A stretch of DNA of 64,000 nt from Adiantum capillus-veneris (Eukaryota > Streptophyta > Polypodiopsida > Polypodiales > Pteridaceae), in the NCBI GenBank assembly GCA_014529385.2, contig CM043947.1:131155891-131219890 (forward strand), written 5' to 3'. The notes beneath the pieces are model-generated. The model saw only the letters and a list, made by a program, of their open reading frames with translations. It was not told the origin of the DNA and did no database searches. Positions 10,771 to 20,643 of the stretch are shown in pieces (within the stretch, counting starts at the first letter, position 1; the number at the start of each line of letters is the position of its first letter). A program made the translations under genes and the position numbers.

Positions 10771-11830
10771 ATATATTTATCAATGGTTAATTAGGTGTTA
10801 AAGAACCCGTGATAATTAGGAGAAACTCAGATAATTAATCTAGCTAATTACTTTCGAAGAAATACTCTGTTTTTTGAGCAATTTAAATGGGGGAAATTAG
10901 TAAATTGATTACAAATGCCATGATATATTTATCAGTGGTTAATTAGGTGTTAAGAAACCCATGATAATTAGGAGAAGCTCAGATAACTAATCTAGCTAAT
11001 TACTTTAGCAGAAATACTTTGTTTTTAGAGAAAATTAAATACGGAAAATTAGTAAATTATGTGCTATAATTTCATGCTGTTTATTAGAGCTTTATTATAG
11101 GGTAAAGAGGCCGTGATAATTATTCCAAAGTTAGAAAAGTAGTATAGATATTTATCTAAGTCAAATTACACTATTTTTAGCTTAAAACTAAAGAGGGAAA
11201 TTAGTAAATCATGCTATATGATTACATGCTATTTATCAGAGCTATATTATAGGGTAAAGAGGCCGTGATAATTATGCCAAGGTTAGAAAATTAGTATAGA
11301 TATTTATCTAAGTCAAATTACATTATTTTTAGCTAAAAACAAAAGAGGGAAATTAGTAAATCATGCTATATGATTACATGCTATTTATTAGAGCTATATT
11401 ATAGGGTAAAGAGGCCGTGATAATTATGTCAAGGTTAGAAAAGTAGTATAGATATTTATCTAAGTCAAATTACATTATTTTTAGCTAAAAAACTAAAGAG
11501 GGAAATTAGTAAATTGTGTGCTATAATTACATGATATTTATCAAAGCTGTAATATAGGGTAAAGAGGCCATCATAATTATGTCAAGGTTAGAAAAAAAGT
11601 ATAGATATTTATCTAAGTCAAAATATACTAATTTTGGTGGAAATGTCAAGGGGGAAATGATATCAAGAGGGAAATTAGTAAATCATGCTATATGATTACA
11701 TTCTATTTATCATAGTTAGCTTACATAATAAAGAGGCCATGATAAATATGTCAAGGTTAGAAAAGTAGTATAAGTATTTATTTAAGTCAAATTATCCTAA
11801 TTTTAGTTGAAAATTGAAGATGGAAATTAT
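10771..11830 (+). repeat. Tandem array in 3' LTR of A, right of F
   Basis: Units continue from 5770-6317 with starts near 10775, 10928, 11080, 11229, 11382, 11538 and 11703, about 150-165 bp apart. The first two units are the GTGGTTAATTAGG subtype and later ones the GCTATATTATAGGG subtype, the one seen at 134-860. The array fades into unique LTR sequence near 11830. Confidence 0.8.
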
Positions 11831-12367
11831 ATAACTAAGTTGGAAAATAATACAATAATTACCAGAGGTCAAAAATATCCTAATCTACTTGTGGTAATTA
11901 TACCATAGTTACTTAGTGAGTTTATGAAATTATAATTGACCAAAAGTTCCATTTTTAGTAAATGATTAATTAAAATAAATGGACCTTGTGGTTAAAAGTT
12001 TTTAGAAAAATTATAGTAAGTGTAAACCTATGATATCAAGTTAAGGAAATGAAATATTTAAGAGAAATTAAATACAATAAATATTGAGCCAAAATAAGTA
12101 GATTATTGGCTTAAAAGTTGATGGGAAAATTAGGAAAAAGATATAGAAAATTATAAGAAAGTTAGGAGAGCTTAGAAAACCCATAGGGAAGCAGTGGAAA
12201 AAGTTATCATGCCTATATAGACAAATAAGAAATTACTAGGTCAAGAATTTATCAATTAAGACTATAAATTTAACCTTGGATGGGTTACGGTTGAATACAA
12301 AGGTTAAGTCTAGATTTTGAATTATTTACCTAATGATTAGACGTCCTTTTTATAAGGATAAGAAGTT

Positions 12368-12531
12368 ATGGCACAAAAAAAAGAACTCGAGCAAATCCTA
12401 CATCTGATGATGAGGACATAGCTCCAAAACGAACTAGAGCGTCGCACGACGACGAATCCGAGCCTAGTAGTAGGCCTATGGAGGAGAGTCTTCAGGCGCC
12501 AGCACAGGAGCAGATGGCCAATCAATCCCAG
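12368..12531 (+). pseudogene. LTR-encoded first exon (A, 3' LTR copy), frameshifted
   Basis: This is the second LTR copy of 1390-1553, with the same ATG, A8 run, 164-bp length and CAG|GTGGGT end (GT at 12532). It has several substitutions relative to the 5' copy but the same one-base offset between ATG frame and smooth frame. The disruption therefore predates the insertion of this copy, or the true start lies elsewhere. Confidence 0.4.
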
Positions 12532-13832
12532 GTGGGTGTTCCATTATTCAATTAATTCTTTAATTAGTTTAAGTTCTTTTATAAGTTAGCATTGCATACG
12601 TAAGAAGGATAAACTGGCTGAAAACGGAAGGTAACTTCCAGCGTGCAATTGTTTATAATGTAGGAAAGAATTGTTTGGTTTAAAACTGGTTCAATTAGGA
12701 AAGATATGTTTGATCATCCTTAAGACAGCTTGTCTCAAGACACCTTCGATCCTTAGTATAAATTGATGATAATGATTGGCTTTCTAGCCACGGTTAAGTT
12801 GGTTACCCCCATGAACGATGAGTTTCTACTCCGTGTCATGTCTTGATGTTTCTACATAAGTTAGGATACCGTTTTTATCCTAGGGGAGCCGCCCGGTTGT
12901 ATGGGCAACTGGTTTGGTGTATGGGCACCCGGAACCTTGGGTGGGGGTTTATTCCACTCTGGATTTGAATAAGGAATGGGTGACTTTTTTCACCCTTAGG
13001 TGGTCTTGAGACAAGACAAGTACTGGTCATGGTTATTATGGAAAATGGTTTTATTGACAATACCATGTCTTAAGTTTAAAGATGTCTGTTTTCTAAAAGA
13101 ATGCTTTCAATGCTGTCTTCAAGGAATTACCGTGATGGAACGTTAAAAGAAACCATTATTTTAAATGTTAAAACAATGTGATAATAAGATAAACGAATCT
13201 TATGTGAGTGCGGGGTGGTAAGTGGGGATTGACTAAGGTTGTCAATCATGGATGGGTGGACCTGATTAGTCAGGTAACTATCCATCCCAGCGCACTAAAA
13301 CGTTTAGACAACTTCTTCACTTGGAGAGGAGTCCACCAACGGCTGTGCCCTCACATCTGTTAGAGGGAAAAAAGCGTTGGTTGAGGATACCTTAGCCCAA
13401 TATGTGGAAGTTATAGGGCCGAAAGACTTTTGGGATTATTAATATGTTATCCCGTTTCCGCTGCGAAACAGGACTAAGTCTTCTTCTAAGGCTATAGACC
13501 CAAGCCATTGTCAATGGTAAAGGTTTATTCCTTGGATTTTTCTTGTCTAGAGACTCCGATTTTTATAAGGCCTAGAGACCTGTCAAGGATCCCATCTCGA
13601 TCTCGGTATAGGCGGGTTGCGGACCTCACAACGGACAAGTCCAAAGCCTCAAAGTTGACGACCAACCCAACAGACAGAGTAGTCACAAGAAACGGTGATT
13701 TCAGAGTCAATAGAGCACAAAGTGATGTCGGCATGACCAAACTTAACCAAATTCAATTTAGGACTTGTATTACGTGTATGAAACATGTTTAGGTCAAAAT
13801 TTATGTGAAATGCAAAGTTTTTGTCACTATTG

Positions 13833-13852
13833 TAAATAATCGCAATTATTTA
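13833..13852. repeat. Palindrome 1 of B1
   Basis: TAAATAATCGCAATTATTTA, the 20-bp inverted repeat with one G-to-A change from the perfect form found at 41530-41549 in copy B2. Confidence 0.85.
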
Positions 13853-14110
13853 CTTTTGTAACATTTTTGTCAATTCACCTCACCTATCATGTGTACACAC
13901 CTATTACATGCAAAAAGTCAAGTATGAGCCAAAATGACCACCCATTACTTGCAAAAAAGCTTTTAAAAAAAACGCAAAGAAGCCAGTGAAAGCCAAAATT
14001 TGGGTTATGAACAACTTTTCTTGATCCAAATCACCTCATAATTCATACCCAAACTCTATACCATACCTAGAACCAATCTATGTCAAAACATGTCAATTTT
14101 GGAAGAAAAA

Positions 14111-14130
14111 TTAATAATCGCGATTATTTA
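14111..14130. repeat. Palindrome 2 of B1
   Basis: TTAATAATCGCGATTATTTA, perfect over the central 16 bp. The B2 counterpart is 41823-41842. Confidence 0.85.
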
Positions 14131-14404
14131 CTTTTTGGCCAAAATGGGGCAATTTGCAAAATTTGTCATCATACATCCAAAGTACATGTTGTGATAAGCC
14201 CACTGGCCAATTTTGAGTCAATTTGGATTTCAAAATCTCAAATTTTCTTTATATCTACTGTTTCAGAGACCTAAAGCCAAAATCTCGTACCATTTTCACC
14301 CTGTATATCCAAATGAGCCCATATTTCCCTCAGAGCATGTAATTGGCATATACTTCAAGCCTATAAAGCCAAGTTTGCAAAAAAGTTGAAATTTTTCCAA
14401 TCTG

Positions 14405-14424
14405 TAAATAATCGCGATTATTTA
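14405..14424. repeat. Palindrome 3 of B1
   Basis: TAAATAATCGCGATTATTTA, a perfect 20-bp palindrome. The B2 counterpart is 42117-42136. Confidence 0.85.
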
Positions 14425-14611
14425 TTTTGGATGAAATTTTTTTTTTGACCATACAGTTTTGTTCCTTGCATGATTTTATGCATCTGTGCTTGTTCAAAAA
14501 TTGATTTGAAGCAATTTGGACCAGATTATCAGCATTTCAGTCTAAAAGGACATTCTGGAGAAAAATCTAACAACTCCGCTAACTTTGCACTCTATTCACT
14601 GAACAGGAGCA

Positions 14612-17600
14612 ATGCAAGCCGCGAAGAAGGCCAAGAAGAAGTTAAACCAAAAGGAGAAACTGCAAGAATTGCTCTCGTATCAACTGGACCCCGAGTCAAT
14701 AAAGGCAGCAAAGGCATCTTATCTTTCTAAAGAGCAGTTAGAAGAACACCATACCACGGTCTTTACGGGCAGATTTAAGAGTGAAGAAGGGCATCCGGTG
14801 GAGTTGCAGCTCCTGTCCAAAGAGGTTTATGATGTCGCACCAAAGCCAAAAACCAAAGAGACTAACCGCAGGTTGGGACTCCGACACATCTATGAACAAG
14901 AGCCCTGCGAAGTAGACTTTCAGAAAGCTTACGAGCTTCTATCCACCATCAAGGAAGACGGAACTGCCCAACTGTCGTACAACCAAGGAAATAAGGTAGA
15001 GTTTGTGATAACCAAGGAAATAGTGGCAAAGGCACTCAGATTGCCCACTGAAGGCATGACCATGCGAGCAAGAGATAGGAAAACAGCGGGCACGTTTACA
15101 AAGGAAACAGTTGCGGCTACATTTGCCGATCTCATCCACAAGCAGGTGGAAGAGCCAGCTCGTCTGTACCATCAACATTTCCATTTCCTGGCGAAAGGCC
15201 ACCAAGGTACACGATAGCAAATCACGCCGTGGCCACCACTTTTACACAAGTTCTGAAGTCAACCACTAGACAACCTGTGGACCACGCGCAACATGTGTCA
15301 ACAACATTGAAGGCCACCAAGAAGGAGGGAAAGATAACCTACTTGGGCGCACTTGAAGTCTTGACCAGAATAGCCTATCATGCCATCGGCATGGCCGACA
15401 AGCTACCGCCTGCCCCGGATCAGAACACATGGATCTTGGCAGCTCCACCCTCTCCAAGATCTGGTAAGCGATCATTTAAATCAGGTGATGAATCCGATGA
15501 CAGTTCATCCGAGAAGCATAGTAGTGAAAGCTCTGACAATGAAGAAAAAAGAGCTAGGAGGGAAGAAATGAGGCGAAAAGCTATGGCTTCCCACCAAGAG
15601 GAGCCAGCTCAAAAGCAAGCAAGATTTGAAAGATAAAAATAGGCGTATTAGCGCACTAGGAAAGCGTAGGGAAAAGACCCAGAAAAGTGGGTACCCACCG
15701 GCTTGAAGGGACCTTGAATGAAACATCATTCAAGGAAAGAGGCCGAGGATCCCAAGGATCATTTAGAAAGAATCTACCAAGAGGCAGAGGCCTTGAAGCT
15801 GAAGGAGGTGGAAGAAGCGGCCAAGAAAGCTGAGGAAGCAGCAACTCAAGAGCACGGCAAGGCATCTCCCTGACCCACCTTAGCGTCGCCGGAACAACAG
15901 GATCAGCCCATGCCCACTCCACCATCATCACCGCCAGGCCAAGAGACCACTGAAGAGGCCGACATTGACAAGGAAAAAGAGTCTGATTTCACCCACCAAA
16001 CGGAAGCTACACAACAAACTGACCACGCCGAGCAACATGAAGAAAAGAAAGTTGAACCAGCACCAGAACAGACAGCCGAGGATACTCACAAGGAGGCGGA
16101 TGAGACTAATAAAGAGGAAGATAAAGAAAAAGAGCAAACCACTACACATGAAGAAGCAACCGACATTGAGAAGGCGGGAAGGCCTACAACTGAAGAAACT
16201 GTAAAGGTTGAGACCACACAGCTTGTCTCCACTCAGCCAGAAACTGCCGAGGTTTCAAAACCTCAGGATGGCCAGGAAGCAGCCATCTCTATAGAAACAC
16301 CAGCAATGACAACACAGCAAGAAGCAACACAAGAGGCTGCCGGCCCATCTCAGCTTGCAAGACAAGGGGAGTGGCAGTCCAATGATGAAATCATTCTACA
16401 AGTGAACGAGTATGCAAGGCAGATGCAGATCATGACGGAGAAACTCCACTCAGCAGCCTTTAACCGTAGTACTAAAGCCAAAGAACTAGAAATGTTCATT
16501 GATGCTCTTCGAGGAGAGCTCCACGACAGAATGGCTACAATTACTGATCTCAAAAATCAGGTACAAAAGCTAAAGACTAAAGCGGAATAGCATCAGATAG
16601 CCAGGGACAGCCAACATAAGGAAATGGAAGAGTTGGGCGACCTCCTAACTAAGCTATCTAATGCCTGCAAAGTGAAAGATAAGCAGTTGACAGAGGTGAC
16701 AAATGAACTTCTTACCACCTCTCTGTCCGCTCAGAAGATTCAAGTACAATTAGATGTAGCAAACACATCTCTACAGTATTCGGAACAAAGAATTAATGAT
16801 CATGCCACTTTCTTGCGGCAATTAAGAGAAAATCCAGTCGTGGCATCGATCAAAGGAACCAATGAGGTGTATAAAGCACTTGAGAAGAAAAACAAAGATT
16901 TAGAGCTGGAGTTGAAGCTGGAGCAGTCACAACGTAGAGACCTGGCACTCATGCGGGTCCAAAGAGAGGAGGAGCTCCTTAAAGAGATTGCAGAATTGAA
17001 AAGAGTAAACCAACTCCTCAAAGATGGAAAGCCAGGCATACAGGAAGAGGCAGGCACTTCAGAGCCGCCCCAAGTGGAAATCCCCTTAGTCTCATTTGCT
17101 GACTTTGAGACACAGTCTACAGCAGAGCCGAGTGGGGGAGAAGATTTTCAAATCCAAGTCACAGAGGAAGACACAGTGCCAATGGTCCAGTTGTCAAATG
17201 CTGAAGAAGATGCACTGAAGGAGAAGATCGCCTTGGAGGTAGATGAGTTGTGGAAGGCACCTATGGATTGGGAGTTGAGAGTTCTACACTCTGTCAACGT
17301 CACACAGCTCACTGCCAATCAAATCAATGCTCAATGGAACCAACAATCCCTGCCATACCCTCTCATCAAGGTTGAACTCTTACAAGTAAAGGAAAGATTA
17401 TACAGAGATATGCAAGAGGATCACGCAGATCAAGACCACCCGAAGTGGAGGCTAAGCTGGTTGAACAAGAATCCAAGATACTTGATTCTGTTCACGAGAG
17501 CACATGCGGCCATACAGAAAGATCCAACGTTTTTTCATGTACCTCGAGTAAGGACATGGCAAGCACACGAAGCACTGCAGAAGAAGAGGCCAACATGGCT

Positions 17601-18150
17601 AAACTTTCCCAGGCTGCCAGCTCTAAAGAGAGGCCAAGCAACAGAACAATACATGGTGAAAACCCTAACGGGCGCAATGACATTCTTCAAAAGTCTGCCA
17701 GATCTCTCCTGTGCAATGCTATACAAAATTTGCAGGATGTTACTTACTTGCATACAAGTCTTCAATGATCCTGAGGAGACAGCAACCCCATGGCTCTCAT
17801 TTTTGGAAGGAAACAAAGGCCTCTGCTATGATCTAAGTGGGCAGCCCTCAGAGGAAGTTCTTTTTGGCTTTTACACCCGATGCATGTTTCTGCCCTCGCA
17901 CAATATGCTAGCTTTTGAGGAGGCCTTCTACACTGGATTTTTCACCTGGCGAACGAAGATATTTGCACTGGTGATAAGAAACCTCATAGCCAGATTTGTA
18001 GGCTACTCTACAGTAGAACTCAAAAACAAAGTCACCATGCAGTTTTTGCAAGTGCCAGACAAAGAACGCAAAATCAGATATGAAAAAGCACTGGAAGCAC
18101 TGAAGGACCGCCGTGCCCACCGTCAACCCGAAGATTACTTCAGCCCATAA
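14612..18150 (+). pseudogene. 3' ORF of B1: N-domain, acidic linker, coiled coil, C-terminal domain
   Basis: About 1180 codons, function unknown. Segment 1 (14612-15217) is Lys-rich then globular, with GNKVEFVITKEIVAKALRLP, which recalls the (I/V)T..I...L.LP signature of plant retroelement env-like or Transposase_32-type ORFs. After a -1 frame change (about 15180-15229) it continues with TYLGALEVLTRIAYHA, a Ser/Glu-rich patch, a long Thr/Glu/Lys/Gln linker (15910-16360), heptad-rich helices (16390-17060) and a globular C-terminal domain (17230-18150) with NKNPRYLILFTRA, FPRLPA and EEAFYTGFFTWRTKI. Stops at 15634 and 16588 and local frameshifts break it. Its place just before the polypurine tract matches the post-pol ORF of Tat/Athila elements. 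Copy B2 has the same order. Confidence 0.7.
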
Positions 18151-18175
18151 AGTTGTGCCAAGGGACGACACAGGC

Positions 18176-18189
18176 GAGGAGGGGGGAAA
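18176..18189 (+). promoter_or_regulatory. Polypurine tract of B1
   Basis: GAGGAGGGGGGAAA ends at the base before LTR start TGTTAGCAGC at 18190, 26 bp after the ORF stop. It is identical in B2 (45884-45897). Confidence 0.9.
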
Positions 18190-19111
18190 TGTTAGCAGCA
18201 AGCTAACATGGACACCATTTTTCGGAGTTCTCCTTGTCAAAAAATTATTATTTTGATAAATCGGGAATATTGTAACTCTTGTTTTCTTAATAAACCTTGT
18301 AATTAATGAGCCGGGGCTACAAGCTTCCAGATTGTATCAGCCATTCAATTCCCAACTTTGGTAGAACTCCAGATTATTACTTTTGACCACCCAAAAACCT
18401 TGGCTAAGGTATAAAAGCCAATTTTTGTAAGTTTTTTACAAGTTTTTGGATAAGAAATACACAGCGTGAGCTAACGGCGCTCACTTCTCTCCTTCTCACG
18501 CTTCCTACTCCCTCCCCGATTGTCACATTGCGAATGCATTTGTTGCATTGCAACCGCAGGTAAGAGCTCTACGCATTGACGTAAGCCATTCACAGTATTT
18601 CGTAGGTTTTGGCATCGCCGACCCGCGGCCTAATTTCATCATCACTAGGAATTTACACTTTTAAAACAAAAACTAAGCATAGGTGGGGTATTGGGACATC
18701 ATTGCTAAGCATTTAGATGCATTCTGGGTCGAAAACAACTAGGTCAACAATCCACTGCTGTTAATAATTGCGATTTTGGAACTTGACCTAAAGTGGGGTT
18801 TGAGGCCATAGGCATGTGTGCTTAGGTCTTATAAACTTGTCCTAGAAGTTTCGTTACGTTTGGATGTCATTTGATGCTGTAACGGATGTGATTTGCTTAC
18901 CGATGAGCGATTGGCTTTTGGTGATTTCAGTCACTTGAGTGTAGCTTGAGTTAGATGCGAGTTGTTAGTTGTTTTCCGAGAGATTGACAACCTCTTGTAG
19001 CCTCTATGCACTAGTCAAATCAGCTTCGTCCCATGATTTGATAAATTAATCGTGGTTCTCGCTAATATTGCAAAATAAGATAGGATGATGAGGTTAGACA
19101 TACGTCCCACA
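18190..19111 (+). repeat. 3' LTR of B1
   Basis: TGTTAGCAGCAAGCTAAC to CGTCCCACA, 922 bp, matching 45898-46806. It starts with a short inverted repeat (GTTAGC..GCTAAC). It contains a TATA box at 18410 and a half-palindrome TTAATAATTGCGATTTT at 18761. A CT-rich stretch and CATTGCAACCGCAG|GTAAGAG (18546-18566) follow the TATA box; the latter resembles a splice donor. Confidence 0.85.
18410..18417 (+). promoter_or_regulatory. TATA box in LTR of B1
   Basis: TATAAAAG in the context GCTAAGGTATAAAAGCCAA, followed within 100 bp by a CT-rich stretch (CACTTCTCTCCTTCTC). It is conserved in B2 at 46118-46125. Confidence 0.65.
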
Positions 19112-20205
19112 GCAGGAAAGGAAGCTTACAGCTTCCTAGATGGTTTTTCAGGATACAATCAACTTTTGGTTGACCCAAACGATCAGCATAAAACTGCTTT
19201 TGCAACAGAATGAGGTATATTTGCCTATCAGGTTATCCCGTTTGGGTTAGCTAATGCTCCAGCCACATTTCGGAGATTGATGAGCCATGCTTTCAAAGAG
19301 TATCTTCGGAAATTCTTGGAAGTATACATGGATGATTTATGGGTACATTCGTCAATCCGAGCTGATCATTTTGAACACCTCAAAAAGGTATTCGGAAAAT
19401 GTAGACTTTTCAGGATTTGCTTAAACCTTGAAAAGTGCACATTCATGCGAAGACAAGGCAAAATCCTTGGACACATAGTGTCTAAAAATGGCATAGCTAC
19501 CGATATTGAAAAGATTCATGTCATTACTGATTTTCCTAAACCAACAACAGTTAAAGGGGTGCAAGCCTTTATGGACATTGTGGATATTACCGACAGTTCA
19601 TCTACATGTATGCTATAATTGCAAAACCCATGTATAGCTTGATTACGCACTTTGAATGGATCGAGGCATGTGAAGAATCCTTCATGAAGCTTAAGCAAGC
19701 TCTCACCTCAGCTCCAATAATGAAAGCACCTAATTGGGATAAGGTATTCCACGTACATATAGATGCTTCAAACTTTGCTATTGGTTGTATACTAGCCCAA
19801 CCAAGAGATGGGAAAATTGATTTTCCTATTTCTTATGCTAGCCAACAATTAAATATGGTAGAAAAGAATTACACCACCACTGAAAGAGAAGGACTAGGAA
19901 TGATCTATGTCGTTAAAAAGTATAGACATTACCTATTGGCCAACAAGTTTGTGTTCTTTGTGGACCACCAAGCTTTGTTATATTTGGTCAACAAGCCATG
20001 CAGTACAGGAAGAATAGTGAGATGGTTCATCATTCTTCTCGAATTTGATTTCACTGTGGTTGTTAAAAAAGGCACTACACATCAATGAGCAGATCATTTG
20101 TCCAGGATTGTTTCAGGGGAATCACCTAAAGGGGTAGATGATGATCTACCAGATGCCTATTTGTTCTCCATGGAAATGATACCTAGATGGTCGGAAAAAT
20201 TGTGT
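19112..20205 (+). pseudogene. RT (3' part) and RNase H of element E
   Basis: E begins abruptly inside RT after the B1 LTR: KEAYSFLDGFSGYNQLLV, FAYQVIPFGLANAPATF and catalytic YMDD at 19325-19336. The upstream RT, gag and protease would lie left of B1, outside the window. A TGA near 19212 and a small deletion after GVQAFM (about 19570) break the frame. RNase H follows (HVHIDASNFAIGCILAQP, TTTEREGLGMIYVVKKYRHYL, FFVDHQALLYL), then ADHLSRIVSGE after a TGA at 20086. These motif forms fit the Tat/Athila side of plant Ty3/gypsy. Confidence 0.85.
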
Positions 20206-20258
20206 CATTGATGACAATAGCTCAAGTGGATTCACCACTTCCTATCACAGTTGATTTA

Positions 20259-20534
20259 ATGGAGCAATCAACAATGTATCAATTACTAGCTGGGAGGCTA
20301 TATAAAATAAATCGAGATGGGATATTTCTTTTATGCATTAGCCCTTAAGAAAGGGATCAGTACCTAAGTCAAGCACATGTTACCATAGTAGGACTTCACT
20401 TTGCGGAAGACCAAACTGTGCAACGAATCTTAAGACTTGGAGTATTTTGGCCGACTATGATAAGAGATGTTCGATCTTTTGTAAAAGCTTGCCCTCAGTG
20501 TCAAAAACAACCACCCATTCCTCATGTAACATAG
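20259..20534 (+). pseudogene. First integrase zinc-binding (HHCC) domain of E
   Basis: The frame reads LLAGRLYKINRDGIFLLC, a TAA, then YLSQAHVTIVGLHFAE, LRLGVFWPTMIRDVRSFV and CPQCQ. This is a complete integrase HHCC domain (His, His, Cys, Cys), directly after RNase H as usual. It ends at a TAG at 20532-20534 with no catalytic core behind it. A second HHCC domain with the core follows at 20644. One stop (TAA near 20346) interrupts it. Confidence 0.75.
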
Positions 20535-20643
20535 TTTCAAATGTGACCTTGTCCTAACTGGAGTAACTATTTGGTTACTTACTTATCAAGCCGAACATTT
20601 CCTAAGGATATGAGTAAGTAAACACCGTCAAAGAGCAACTGAA

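Larger units (their letters stand above)
1..13630 (+). mobile_element. Element A: pol-less LTR retrotransposon with giant LTRs, split by element F
   Basis: Positions 1-2652 reappear at about 10945-13630, and each copy ends in the same GGACCTCACA. The first copy is followed by an initiator-Met tRNA primer-binding site and the second by unrelated sequence, so these are the 5' and 3' LTRs of one element on the + strand. The 5' LTR runs off the left edge of the window. The interior (2653-4883) holds an unrecognised ORF and a shortened gag, with no protease, RT, RNase H or integrase. This makes A a non-autonomous element of the LARD or TR-GAG kind. The 3' LTR is interrupted by F at 6318-10770. To the right, A abuts B1 sequence that is uninterrupted in copy B2 near 41330, so A inserted into B1. 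Confidence 0.85.
4884..13630 (+). repeat. 3' LTR of A (about 4.29 kb without F)
   Basis: It starts TGTAAGG after the polypurine tract and ends ACCTCACA at 13630. With F (6318-10770) and its 4-bp target duplication removed, the length is about 4.29 kb, which is very long for a plant LTR. Contents in order: unique U3-like DNA, a TATA box at 5348, the ~152-bp tandem array, an AT-rich stretch, the LTR-encoded exon at 12368-12531, a region shared with the LTR of G (around 13200-13340), and the terminal CACA. Confidence 0.85.
13631..14611 (+). other. Leader of B1, non-coding, with three palindromes
   Basis: AT-rich sequence without a sustained reading frame. Near-identical 20-bp palindromes built on AATAATCGCGATTATT sit at 13833-13852 (one mismatch, CGCAAT), 14111-14130 and 14405-14424. 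Flanking DNA is loosely similar between the three, which may mark an old tandem repeat of about 290 bp. Confidence 0.7.
13631..19111 (+). mobile_element. Element B, copy 1: LTR element with only a 3' ORF
   Basis: 13631-19111 matches 41333-46806 closely along its whole length. It ends with a polypurine tract (18176-18189) and an LTR of 922 bp bounded by TG and CA. The interior is a leader of about 1 kb with three palindromes and one long broken ORF directly before the 3' LTR. No gag knuckle, protease, RT, RNase H or integrase is present. The left part and 5' LTR lie beyond A, outside the window. On the right it cuts the RT of E. B looks like a derivative of a Tat/Athila-type element that kept the post-integrase ORF and lost gag-pol. 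Confidence 0.8.

Noticed and set aside
14929-15220. Minus-strand frames opposite the B ORF (also 42451-42933, 43348-44105, 17535-18240)
   Set aside because: The plus-strand frame keeps its sequence between B1 and B2 and shows domain-like structure; the antisense frames are shadows.
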